Of a DNA stretch of 64,000 bases, positions 46,095 through 56,789 are shown piece after piece. The stretch comes from Madurella fahalii. Taxonomy: Eukaryota > Ascomycota > Sordariomycetes > Sordariales. The notes beneath the pieces are model-generated. The model searched no databases. It saw only the letters and a program-made list of their open reading frames with translations, and was not told where the DNA came from. The DNA is taken from contig CM056874.1 in assembly GCA_029876055.1 (NCBI GenBank), forward strand, positions 8,494,001 to 8,558,000. Direction: 5' to 3'. Each line of letters begins with the position of its first letter. Position 1 is the stretch's first letter. The translations under genes were made by a program, and so were the position numbers.

Positions 46095-46868
46095 TCAAGC
46101 CACCTTCTCGAAGATTTTCTGAATGGGTTTGGCGGCCTACAGATACGCAGTCAGCACAACGTCCTCCAACACGACAGTAACGACAACTTACGTCGATAAA
46201 CTTCTCCAGGTCCTTGTCTAGATTTGCCAAGTCGTCCCTACGCTTCTTGTTCTCGGCAATGAGCTTCTGCTTTCGCTTCTGCAGCTCGAGCCGCTGCTGC
46301 TCGAGAGTCTCCCGCTCCGCCCGCTCGTGATTGATGCGCGCCACCATCAGCGTGTTCTCGTCATCATCAGCATGCTCGGGATGCTGCGCCAGAAACTCTT
46401 CGACCGGGATCAGGGGGAGGTTCTGGTAGTTGTGACTGGAGACGTGGGCGGAGTTGTGTCAGCATGCGCCCCGTCAACCTGAGAGCGAACCAACGGGAGG
46501 AGAACGCACTCAAACGATTCACACGCCGAAATCTCGCCCTCCAAATGCCTCTGTTCATAGTACAGGTTCTGCAGCTGCAAGTGCAGCACGTCCACCTCGT
46601 GCCGCGCCTCAGCCGTCTGGCTCTTGGTCTCGCGCGCTCGAAAATGCGCCGCTCGGTGCAGACCGCGCAGGTGAGTTATGTTGGTGTTTAGCAACTTTTG
46701 CTGCTTCGACACTTCGATCAGTGCCTCGGACCGGGTGGCTCCGTCGGTGTTGCCGTCAAGGGCCCGGGCAACCAGGTCGACGAGGGTTTGGGCCTGCTCC
46801 CGCGCTGCCTTGGACGTCTCGAGGACCGAGGCGAGCGAGGGATCGGTGATGTGCGCGTCGATGGTCAT
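46095..46868 (-). CDS. THOC5: THO complex subunit 5-like (Fms-interacting protein family)
   Basis: Predicted THO/TREX subunit, which couples transcription to mRNA export in the nucleus. Exons are 46868-46510, 46435-46192 and 46136-46095, 645 bases, 214 residues; introns are 74 and 55 bp. Splicing gives the family's ACESFDHNYQNLPLIPVEEFL, which is strongly diagnostic, and ends AAKPIQKIFEKVA. The N-terminal half is helical and the section after PVEEFL is a long coiled coil (ERETLEQQRLELQKRKQKL). Human THOC5 is much longer; fungal homologues are short and cover only this region. The start is the ATG at 46868, after which the frame is clean. The gene is divergent from the PAQR gene across about 1 kb. 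Confidence 0.9.
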
Positions 46869-47858
46869 TGTGGTCGGACTGCTGAGTGGCGGGCCGAGGA
46901 CACGTCGAAGTTGGGCTGGGCCGCGTCGACGAGCTAGGCTCGTGTTCCGTCGTGAGGATGTGGAGCTGGCGATGGTTGGTGCGAAGAGCACCTCAATTGC
47001 GCTTGTGCCGCCGTGCCGTCCGCTTTCGGGACGCAGTTTGCGGCTGTGCTGGTGAAGTGGAGTTGGGCCGCTGCCAACTGTTTGTGATGTTATGCAGTCA
47101 TGTGCTGGCGAGTTTACGGATTGAAAGACTTGCTTCGGCGAAAGGGCTTTGGATCGCAGAATCAAAGCCAACCTAAGCCAACTTAAGCCAAAGCCAGCAA
47201 TTCTCACGGGTTGTGTCTAGGCGTTGTGGGGCTGCGGATGCCAATGACGACAGCAATTGGCCCTGTACTGGACCCTAGCGGGCGCTTTCGGGTCGCTTTG
47301 TTGCTCGCTCCCGTCATCAGGGTCCCGCCAAGTTTCTCTGCCCAGCCCCCGGCCCTGACATTGGCAGGTTGGCAGCAGAAAATCCACTCAACCTAATATA
47401 CCGTTGGCCCCTCCTTGACTGTTTGTCAGGCACCAAAACTGTGTTCCCTCCGTCTGTATTCCGTACTGTAGAAAGGTACGGGTTTCCCGTTCGGATCAGA
47501 TTGTTGATCGTGCCGTGGATCATCCCTCAGTTTCAACCTAAAGCGCCTCATTACTCAGTTCTCGTCTTGCTATACCAGGTTCCCGGGCCCTCGATCGACG
47601 TGTGGCAACCACAATCCCCAAATTTTTCCACATAATCTCCAGGTCGCCGGTGCGTTCGATCTACGAAGGCGAATTCACATTGGGCGCCACCTCCAACCAT
47701 ATCTTGCAGTTCCGTCCCGTTAGCTGCCGTGCGAAAATCCCCCTATCTCGGGTACCTAGGTTGCTCTTCGCCCCGTTGCACCGTTCCGTGCTCCCGCTCC
47801 CGGCGGCCACCGAGCTCTGAGTTTCGGTGTCTCCGGGTTGTTCCTCATTTTTCCCGCC
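46869..47858. promoter_or_regulatory. Divergent promoter region, THOC5 and PAQR genes
   Basis: 990 bp between two divergent start codons must hold both promoters. An open minus-strand frame continues upstream of the THOC5 ATG to 47207, but it shows no conserved sequence. No TATA box is evident. Confidence 0.5.
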
Positions 47859-49346
47859 ATGGACGTCTCTTCGAACATGGGGTGCCCCGCCCCGTTTACT
47901 TTCAGCGCGTGCGATGATGCCCCTGAAAGCCACACTTCCGGTGCGCAGATCCAAGACCGGCCCGCTGCCCGCAGACGGCGGCACTCGCACTTCATGCAGA
48001 GACGCAAGTCTATCGTCAACCACATCATGGACGGAGAGGAAGGCCTGCTGCTTAAACTGGATCTTTTCTTGACCGAGCTCGAGCGACGTTTGGAGTACTG
48101 GGAGAACTATCGGGAGCTTACTCTAGACTCGAGCATTTCGGCCGCCTTCTCGACGCTGCAGGCCGTACGGACGCGATGCGCCCACGTCTCAGAGGAAGTC
48201 ATGGGCGCTGGGCGCAGGCGGTTGCATGTTATGGTGGAGACGCTCGAGTCTGGGTATCACGAAGCCATGGCTGCGGCCGGCTCGTTGAACGAAAAGGCAA
48301 AGGTCGGCATCGAGCTTCTCGACGACATGCTGGAGGACATGGAAACTCAAGCGGCCAAGTTCCGCGAGAGGGGCTTGGCAAATGCTGCTGAAAGTATCAT
48401 GGACGAAGCCCACCGCGTTGTTGACGAAGGAATCGAGCGAGCGATCCGTGCAGCCGAGTCTCTCGAGGATCACGTCCAGCGTGCTATCACTCGCGCCCGG
48501 GAACATGGCCTCCTCCGGTACGATGATTTGCCAGTGCCCTGGAGAATAAATCCCCACATCATAAAGGGCTACCGTTTTTCCGAGACGAAGCTTGCCTGTG
48601 TGAGGTCGGCGTTTGGCTTCTCCAACGAGCTCGTCAACATCTGGTCTCACGCGCTCGGCCTCGTCCTTGTTCTGGCGGTTGCATTCTACTTTTACCCCAC
48701 GAGTGCCAACTTTTCGATGAGCAGCAAGGCCGACATCTTCGTTGCTGCTGTGTTCTTCTTCGCCGCCTGTCAATGCCTGGTCTGCAGCACCATATGGCAC
48801 ACGATGAACTCGGTGGCTGATGTCAATCTGATCTCCATGTTTGCCTGTGTCGATTACACGGGCATTTCGCTGCTCATCGCCGCCTCCATCATGACGACCG
48901 AGTACACGGCCTTCTACTGCGAGCCCACGAGCCGTTGGATCTACATGGTTACCACTGCTCTGTTGGGCGTTTGTGGCGTCATCCTGCCATGGCACCCCCG
49001 GTTTAATGGTCAGGACATGGCATGGGCTAGAGTCGCCTTTTACATCGGCTTGGGTGCCACGGGCTTCCTACCAATCTTGCAAATTTCTCTCACGCGTGGC
49101 GTTGAGGCTACTTGGGAATTCTACACGCCAATCGCCAAGTCCATCTTTGTCTATCTCCTCGGCGCTTGCGTCTACGCGAGCAAGGTCCCCGAGCGGTGGT
49201 TCCCGGGAATGTTTGACTACTTTGGGGGTAGCCACAATCTCTGGCACATCGCCGTTCTTGGAGGCATTCTTTTCCACTACACGGCCATGCAAGACTTCTT
49301 TTCGCACGCTTTCAGACTCGCTAAAGACGGTTGCACCGCGTACTAA
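47859..49346 (+). CDS. IZH3: PAQR/hemolysin-III family membrane protein (Izh3-like)
   Basis: Seven-helix membrane protein of the adiponectin-receptor/Izh family, linked in yeast to zinc and lipid homeostasis. Single exon, 495 residues from the ATG at 47859. A long cytosolic N-terminal extension of about 220 residues, helical and rich in charged residues, is the hallmark of Izh3 rather than Izh1/2/4. The PAQR core follows: IKGYRF, SNELVNIWSHALG, the Ser/His motif CSTIWHTMNSVAD, VDYTGISLLIAAS, and the last helix with SHNLWHIAVLGGILFHY. The three His residues expected to bind a metal ion are present. It ends DGCTAY. The start is the first ATG after a pyrimidine-rich leader (CCGCCATGG). Confidence 0.93.
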   Translation: MDVSSNMGCPAPFTFSACDDAPESHTSGAQIQDRPAARRRRHSHFMQRRKSIVNHIMDGEEGLLLKLDLFLTELERRLEYWENYRELTLDSSISAAFSTLQAVRTRCAHVSEEVMGAGRRRLHVMVETLESGYHEAMAAAGSLNEKAKVGIELLDDMLEDMETQAAKFRERGLANAAESIMDEAHRVVDEGIERAIRAAESLEDHVQRAITRAREHGLLRYDDLPVPWRINPHIIKGYRFSETKLACVRSAFGFSNELVNIWSHALGLVLVLAVAFYFYPTSANFSMSSKADIFVAAVFFFAACQCLVCSTIWHTMNSVADVNLISMFACVDYTGISLLIAASIMTTEYTAFYCEPTSRWIYMVTTALLGVCGVILPWHPRFNGQDMAWARVAFYIGLGATGFLPILQISLTRGVEATWEFYTPIAKSIFVYLLGACVYASKVPERWFPGMFDYFGGSHNLWHIAVLGGILFHYTAMQDFFSHAFRLAKDGCTAY

Positions 49347-49575
49347 TCTCGGACATCGAGCCACTCGCTGACTATCCTGGCAGCGAAGCCCATTGCAAAA
49401 TCTACGACTCATCAGGCTGGCCGTGAGATACTCCGGCAGCGACGCTGGAAGTTGCCGGGTCTGATGAGCCCTATTATCCCATGCAGGAACCACAACAGGG
49501 ATGGTTCCGTAATACTTATTCCGTCTAACATGACCAAGAGGGGGACGAGAACTGCCGCAACCGTATTACTCGCCA

Positions 49576-50328
49576 TCAGCAGGAGAACATGAGCAAACAG
49601 ACAATGCCGACTTCCAAGGCTATCCAGGTCAACGCCCATTGTTTCCTCCTGGCCACTGAGACCTGGACATGCGGAGCACCTGGCCCCGTCGGCCTCGTTC
49701 TTTTCCACGTCGTCGGTGACGCCGTGTTCCGGGCCGGCAAAGCGGACGATGTTGCTGTCGCAGTCGGTAGCTCCTCCTTCGGTGATACGGATGTCTCGGT
49801 TATGGCACTCGTGAGGTTGCCTAGCCCCATATTATTGGGTATCTCGAAGCCAGCATTCCTCGCGCACGTTTCCAGGTCCTCGCTCTGCGCTATCCGTTAA
49901 TCATCCACTGCCCTTGAGGGGATGGTGCGAGCTCTTACGTCTAAGCAGCAATACCCGGCTACTGGCGCGCACCATGTACCCTTATCACAGTAGCTATTAT
50001 CGACTGCGCAACATGACTACAGCCGCGAATCAGCAAGCTGCTCAGACTAGCACGGACGGATGCCCACTAACCTGTCCCAATGCCGGACCATAGCAGAATC
50101 TGCTGCTCTTGACTCGCCGGTCAGCGACGCTGGTCCATCCCATTGGGTGGCGGAACATACTTGATCGCCGCACGTTTCCCACCCTTCGCCGTAGGTCTCC
50201 TCGCACGACAGGTATGGCCTCGCAGCGTCTGGAAGAGTGCTTAAGCGACCCAACGGCTTCTGCCCGTCCCCACCAGCCGCCAACGCGCCGCCAGCGGCTA
50301 GGAGTGACGTGACGGCGGGCCCACGCAT
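49576..50328 (-). CDS. Cysteine-rich secreted or surface protein, four exons
   Basis: Only visible after splicing. Exons are 50328-50161, 50107-50072, 50016-49939 and 49884-49576, all phase 0, 591 bases, 196 residues; introns are 53, 55, 54 bp with donors GTATGT, GTTAGT, GTAAGA and acceptors AAG, TAG, CAG. A signal-peptide-like start (MRGPAVTSLLAAGGALAAGG) precedes a Cys-rich domain: SCEETYGEGWETCG, SRFCYGPALGQ, SCCAVDNSYCDKGTWC, GYCCLD, ETCARNAGF. This C-E-E-T-Y-G...C-Y...G-Q...C-C pattern recurs in small secreted fungal proteins as I recall them. A Ser/Thr/Pro-rich stalk leads to a hydrophobic end (ALTWIALEVGIVCLLMFSC) that may be a membrane or GPI anchor. Function is unknown; surface or effector-like roles are possible. 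A TATA-like GTATAAGA lies about 180 bases upstream. Confidence 0.72.
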
Positions 50329-51665
50329 TATCCGAGGTCCGCCAAACTCCAAAGTTCCGATGCTCCTCAAGAAAAAAGCCTCGTTACCGGGCGGGCATGG
50401 CAGTGACAGTGTGTCGTATACAGCCCAGCCAGCAGTTCGCTTAGCACGATGAGGGGAACAACCAAGACTGCCAGAGGACGGTACGGCCTCGCGACCGCCT
50501 TAGGATCTTATACCGTGATCCGCGCAGACGCTGGCCGAGCGGCACGTGTGCCAGTGAATGAAGAATAAGAGGCAACTGTGTCGGATGGACGAGATGCCGA
50601 CGACAGGACGCTTTGGCATCCGATGACGAAAGAATGAAATAGACGTGTACAACAACCCGCTAGAGTCGTAGTATAGATTAGAGGGGACGCGGCGGCGGCA
50701 ACGGTGAGGTGTGAAAAGCTCGAAGCTTCTTGCACACCAGGTCAGTAATTATTGAGGTTCGTGGTTGTGGTATAGCATCGCATAGAGCACCTAGACGATA
50801 GAAGAAGACAACAGGAGGAAATGCGTGCATATACATACCTCACATACATACATTACAAGGCATATGTACACCATACAAACCCCGTTGGGAAAAGGCACCA
50901 ACCCACGTGCATATGTCCGAAGGTTGCACGCGTGGAATTGGGGTCGGCAGTGAGACTGCAAGGGCGAGGCGGAAACAAGTTGGGGATAAGTGTACTCTGC
51001 CCAGAGAGGAAGGCAAAAGCACCGAAGGGAAGGGAGAGAATCACGGGGGAATGGCGGCAAAAAAGGGTTGCACTGGAAATGTCTTGCTTTCTGTATATTA
51101 ACCTGCATCCCTTCTGCAATACTGGGCGCATGGGAATGTCCCATGCCGTCTTCCAGGCAATCTAACCATGTGTACAGCACCGTGCAGCAGCAAGGGGAAC
51201 CAAGCAAGGAGGTACTGCACTGTACATACCAGCGGTTGGGAGTGCGAGTGAAACCACGGGGAACGAGCATTGGCCGTAGGCTGGAACACCGATCTAACGT
51301 AGCAACCAACGCCCCGATCGGTTGCCTGCAGGGAGCGTCGTAAAGGGGGTTGTGAGGAGGTCCAACCTAAAAATGTACAGTACAGTGTTACTGTACATAG
51401 ATGGTATGATTGGTAGGAGCTTTAGTTAGGTGGTTAAAGTCCGAACCGCAATCATGTATTTACACATGACACTACCAACCCTCATTTCAATGCCCCGGCT
51501 GTTGCCAGCTAATGTCCGCCAAACGGGAACACTCACAACTTTTGGCCCCAAGGGACAAACACGGCTTCGGACCCCGCTCATATTCAAGGGCAAATTCTAT
51601 CTGTCTATCTCACGGGATATACTAGTCGCCAATTTACCTAACGCTAAGTATTGCCGAAGCAAACG

Positions 51666-51723
51666 CATGGGCCAAGCAAATCAAGCAAATCAAGCAAGCA
51701 AAGCAAAGCAAGCAAGCAAGCAG
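51666..51723. repeat. Imperfect CAAGCAAA-type short repeat
   Basis: Tandem AAGCA/AATCA and AAGC units. It is a degenerate simple repeat in non-coding DNA. Confidence 0.7.
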
Positions 51724-52063
51724 AAAAACGCCCATCTCGGTCTCCTATCCGTCTCCTACCCATCTCCTTTTCCCTACCTATTTATCCCACCTATTTCATC
51801 CATCGGGATTCGCGAACGTGTGAGTTATCCCGTAGCGGATCGCTGCATCGCGCCGCATGGCATGGTGGCATGCGTCCTCTGCACTCTGCGATGCCACCAC
51901 ACGCATGATGTAAGCCGCCCGAAATGCCGGGAAACAGGCGTGGTACGGGTGCAGACGATATCAGAACGACCAGGCCACTGGCTTGTAGAGTCGTCTCTCT
52001 TGTCCTCACCTCCTTCGGATTCCATGAGCGAGCGCGGCTAATGGCCCGCTTGGTCCCGCCTGG

Positions 52064-52083
52064 CCCCCCCCCCCCCCCCCCCC
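52064..52083. repeat. C20 homopolymer
   Basis: Twenty consecutive C. The exact length is doubtful because such runs are error-prone. Confidence 0.9.
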
Positions 52084-52467
52084 ACGAAGGTCCCCATCTC
52101 ATTCTCCTGATTTCAGGTTTTAGGTCGCCGCCTAGCCTGTCTGATGAGCGGCTTTCTTGTTCTCCCGTCTTTTCCTCATCACGGCCGAGCAAACATTTCA
52201 TAGCAGGCAGTTTGCGGCTAAATGCGGGTCACCGGCAGCATTTCTCACCATCGCTTGGATCCTTCCGTCTTGGCATCCATGGTGTGGGATCGCCGTGTCT
52301 TCTTGAAACCAGGGTTCGTCCCTCATGTGGAGGGGTTTGTCTGGGCTGTGAGAACCTTTGCCAGACACTGGGCCGTGTTTCGAATTGTCCGCGGTTGGTG
52401 TGAGTAGCAGCGAAGGGTCCCGAACCCTCGTCACGAACCGGAAATGGTCGTCGAAAAGAAGGCGGCA

Positions 52468-52500
52468 CGCGCGCGCGCGAGTGTGTGTGTGTGTGTATGT
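52468..52500. repeat. (CG)6 followed by (GT)n dinucleotide repeat
   Basis: Alternating purine-pyrimidine DNA: CG units to about 52479, then GT units to about 52496. It could adopt Z-DNA in principle. It lies downstream of BUB2. Confidence 0.85.
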
Positions 52501-52692
52501 GCGGGTGTGGGCTCCGTGTGATGAAAGACATTGTCCTGCTGTGTCTGCAGTTATGGGCCGTGCGATGGGAGGGATCTTTTCAAAGCCGACGAGTAACTCA
52601 TACCGTGATGGCGGGAACCAGCAAGGCATCTAGGTGCCGGCGGCAAAGTTGCTGTGAAACAAACGCCAATAAGCGCTTGCGACGTACTTGGT

Positions 52693-54279
52693 TTATCGGG
52701 CGTGAGCGACGATTTCGGCGTATACATCATCCGGGATCATCTTGATTATGGCCAAGGTTGTACGTTTGATCTGGTCGGCCTGGAGGGCCGGGAATGATCT
52801 GAGGAGCTTGTTGGGGCTGGCAGTGGTATGTTAGTCTTGATGTTAGATTTGGGCAGCTAGCGGAATGTGTGACACACCTGGGAGAGTCCATAATTTTGGT
52901 GCGGATCATAACTAGCTGCGCAACAATGCACAGGATGTTGAGATGTGGACCGTAGGCAAAGAGGAAGTCCCACAGCCGCAACACCTCGGGCAGCGGCGGC
53001 GTGCAAGCGCAGAGAGTCAGAACAGACGGGAAGGCGTAGATCTCGGCCGACAGATTCTTGGAGAGCAGGTATAGACTGAGCTTAGGATCGACAATCGCCA
53101 GCACTTTATCGACCAGCGCTAGGCCCTTGTGTACGCCGTCCATGGCACCGCGGATGTAGCCCGGCAACTCTTTCGTCAATAGCTGGTGGAAGGCAACGAA
53201 GGCCTCAGCCTCGCTGCGGGCAGCGTATAGGAAGGGAGCTGCTAGCACGTTCATGCCTTGCACATAAGTGCCCGGTTCCGCTGCCAGGCTTGTCTCGGAA
53301 CCCTCGGTGGTCAGGGTCAAGGCCCGAGCTCGGTGTTTTGCGGCGGGCGACGAAGTCGGGCTCCCGTACCCGCTGCTATAACCGGTTCCTGGACGGCTGC
53401 TTGACTGGTCCAAGGACCGACGCGAGCTGCTGGCTACACTCGGGTCTCGTGTCCGCTGCTCGCGGGCGTCGTGGAGCTTCCATGCGATAGCATTGAGCAG
53501 ACGAATCAGGCTTGCCTCGCTTACACGGCGCCGGAAAAGAGGATCCGTCGTCAACGTACGAAAGGTGTCATTACGGATTTTGGAATAGGCGGGTGACGCG
53601 CCGCGGTGGATGAGGGCGAGGTAGGAATCGGTCTCGAGGACGGGCGCGTTGAGTAAGATGAGCCAGACGTAGATGCGGAGCGAGGACTGCACGTTAGAAT
53701 TCTTAGCGATTGACGGCCCCTTGCAGCAGCTGCAGCAGCAGCAGCAGCAGAGATGCTCACCATGCCGTCGCTGTCGGCGCGTATGCCCTGGTCGAGGATC
53801 TTGAGACGGGTGCTCTCGAGGGCGCCCTCGACATCGCCGCTTGGAGGTCCGTCACGCAATAGTCTCTCGAGAGACATGGCATCTGCGGCCAAAGACCGCT
53901 TGCTCAACGCCGAGGAACGCCTGGTTGCCGCCATGGTGGTGAACTGCTGGGGATTGGGGAGGGGCGGTGCGTCACTGTTGGCGCGTCCTCTCTGTGGCGA
54001 GCGGTTGAAGCTCACATTTCTCCGGGGAGGCGAGGGAGGTTTCTGGTAGTGGTATTGCTGCAGTTGTAGCCTCTGCTGCGAAATGAGCGACGGCTGCGTT
54101 GCAGCCTTTGCACCCAGGCTATGGGCCGACTGCAATCTCCTCAGGGTTCGGTGAGTCCCGGGCGATGGTGGGTGGAGCTGCATCGTCGCCGGGAGCGATG
54201 TTAGCGGAGACAGGGCCTGGGTGTCCTTGCTGGTGGGACTCGGCATCCTGTCTAATTGATTTAAATCTCGGAGAGTCAT
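52693..54279 (-). CDS. BUB2: Bub2-like TBC-domain GTPase-activating protein
   Basis: GAP component that, with Bfa1/Byr4, holds the Tem1/Spg1 GTPase inactive in the spindle-position checkpoint and septation network at spindle poles. Exons are 54279-53761, 53686-52878 and 52816-52693, 1452 bases, 483 residues; introns are 74 and 61 bp. The TBC core is recognisable: LRIYVWLILLNAP, YVQGMNVLAAPFLY (the Q of the YxQ glutamine finger), LYLLSKNLSAEIYAFPSVLTL and EVLRLWDFLFAYG. The last exon restores IKMIPDDVYAEIVAHAR. The IxxDxxR arginine-finger motif appears as KIRNDTFRTL. The first 175 residues are longer and more disordered than in yeast. The start may be 54279 or an in-frame ATG at 54246. Confidence 0.93.
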
Positions 54280-56789
54280 TGCACGCGATGGCCGAAACAC
54301 GTCGAATTTTTGGCAAAAGAAAAAAAACAAAAAAGTATGGCACTGATAATGGCAGAGTTTCTTGTCACAGCAGTCGGGCAGCGATGTCGTTGAAAAGAGA
54401 GAGGTTTACCCAACAGTTTAGGTGGGGGAGGCTGGAGGTCGCGGGTTGGACAAGAGAGCGCCTGAATGCGGGATGCATAGGAAGGCAGGATTCCTCGTGT
54501 TCATTTCGCGACAGCGCGTCTGGTTGGACCAAACCTGAAGGACCGTTCTGACTGGAGCACAGCGATTTTCTTGCCCTGGAAACTGTCAGGCGTCTGGCAC
54601 TAATCGCCATGGCAAGCTCGAACTCGAAATTTCTTCCCATATACTAGTCATTCGTGGTGGGTTTCCCCTCCGTCCCTAATGAACATGACAGTTCCCCTGA
54701 CTAGCAATTCTTTAGAAGTCTTGGCGAAAGGTTTCTTGTTCCTCGCGTGTTTGGAAACCCGGAAGGATCCCCACACATTTGGTGCCGACCCAGTTCCCCG
54801 GCCAGGGCTTGCTCCACAATCGAACATTCGCCCTATCCGTGTGCAAATCCGACTATCACTTCGAATTTCGAGGGGACGCCTGCGTCATCTCGTCATTGAA
54901 CCTTTGCAGGAATCAAGTTACCCAGCATACCGCAAATGCCCGCTCAAATAGCGTTTGGAATTGTTTAGCACACGTTGACAACGCCTGCTCCGGATGACAG
55001 GAGAACTCCAACTCCAAAACTCGGTGTGCTACAGTAATGGAGCAGTCTGAGGGTCTGCCCATGCCCAAGATTTCACCGCCGGCAACGAGTGGGGAAGTCC
55101 TCGGGGATCATGGGCATCTTGGCTGGGAATTTGTCTGAGATTTGAAATCGAGTACAGAGCTTTGTTGTGTTGAGCTGGCATGTTGGTGGCTTGGTCGTAC
55201 AGTAGAGCTTCCCGATGAGGACAGTAGCAGGGCCGGGATTGGTCAGCATGCAACATGGGCAAAACAGGCCAGTGATCCGATACGGTTTCATGCATGGTGT
55301 GTTCGCTCGGTCAATCCTGCGGTGGATATCGAGTAACCGCCGCTAGCTTGCAAATCCCATGATCACCAGAAACACGAGTTCTAAGAAGGCACGCCGTGCA
55401 TCAATTGCAGGTTGCCCGGTTGACGTCTTCCCCACTTTGCTGGCGATCCGGTTCGGGGCTGTAGCCATGGAGGTCCCGCCGCGCGAGCACGGACGGCACC
55501 ATCTCGATCCGCACTCCCGGGAGAAACAAGGTGAGCCGAAATGCACCTCCGGAGTCAGCCGGGGCCATCGCGAGAGGCTCCCATCCAATCTCATCCAACC
55601 TCCCATCAGATTAGATAAGTGATGTGCGGGCACCTGGCTGCTCGTGCCAAGGCGACGCGCGGAACGCGATGCATGCAGGCGAGGCAACGGTCCGGACCTG
55701 TGCACGATGGGAGAGGGGAGAAAGGAAGAACGCCATAGGGAAAACATCGAAATGCGATTGCGACATCAACGGACCGAAGACCCCGCATGTCTACACTACC
55801 TTGGTTTCTATGGTCGTGGTGCTTCATCCCAATCCGTTTCGCATGGAGGGTTTAAGCTTCCTGCGGCGGCAACCTTGGCAAGCACATCAAATTTGGCGCT
55901 CATTGCATCATCGCCACCCCCGTTTATTCGGTCCTCCACTGACAACCCATTTCAAACCTACCGGCAAGCCCTCTGGGCGCGCCTTACTGGACGGCCGATC
56001 GCGGGCTTACACAGCACGGGGTGGGTATGGAGGGGTCATTGGGTGGCCTGCACACGTAGTACTGGGATTGATGTGGCCCCGGTGGCTGCTGTCTCTCTTT
56101 CTCGTTGGCTTCTTTTTGGTGTTCAATCTTCCACTTCTTGGAGGGTTTCTCGCCCAGTCATGCTGATGCGGCTGCATCTCGACAGGTTCAAAATTCGCGT
56201 CCGGCCCCAGTCCGGCATCCTTTCCATCCTCTGGAGCGCTCGTCCAACCGGCACTTGGTCCTGTTCTATGCCCGGCTTCCTTCCCCAGGTCCACTTGAGG
56301 TCTCTCGCTGCTAGCTGTGATAGGCAAGGGAGCGATTGCGCCATCCGGCTGATGGCGGCCATCCGCACTTTCCGGACTCCGCTTGGTTGCATATCGGACG
56401 TCAACCCAAGTTCCTTACCGCTACACCCCTTGTAGACCGTCTCCTCGGGGTAGCCGAGGGGAGTCTCCAGGTCGATTTTATTATTACCTCGAGCTGGCCT
56501 CGCTTTCCATCTCGTTGCATGTTCTCATCCTGCCTTTGCTCGCCATTCCTACAGCATATCCATCTTTTTACCACCGGGCACCCCCAGCTTAAGTCCGTTC
56601 TGTTGCCGGCCTAGACGCCGCAGAGTGCGCCCCAGCTGCCTCGGCCGAACTCGATGTTGGTGCTCCCTCTTTAACACCTACCTCCTCCGCTAGCTGGTCT
56701 CGACATTGTCTCCATCTGCACTGCCCTCCAGGGTGGCTATAGGGAGTTAACTACACTCGCACAAACACCACCACGCCCCTCACCTCGGA
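54280..56789. promoter_or_regulatory. Divergent promoter region, BUB2 and sulfate permease
   Basis: About 2.5 kb. No coding region is recognised; the 263-codon plus-strand frame at 55644-56435 lacks any motif. Sulfate permease genes in Neurospora are driven by the bZIP factor CYS-3 (consensus ATGRYRYCAT). I looked for that site by eye and found only near misses, such as ATGGCGGCCAT near 56352. Confidence 0.45.

Larger units (their letters stand above)
50329..52692. other. Intergenic, no gene recognised
   Basis: About 2.4 kb between the 5' end of the cysteine-rich gene and the BUB2 3' end. It carries several simple repeats. A 200-codon plus-strand frame at 51430-52041 crosses an AAGCA-type repeat and has no domain. 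A weak TATA-like GTATAAGA on the minus strand near 50510 may serve the cysteine-rich gene. Confidence 0.5.

Noticed and set aside
56340..56365. CYS-3 binding site upstream of sulfate permease
   Set aside because: The candidate ATGGCGGCCAT has one base too many and does not match ATGRYRYCAT.
55644..56435. 263-codon plus-strand frame upstream of the sulfate permease
   Set aside because: No domain, low-quality start, overlapping frames on both strands; more likely promoter and leader DNA.
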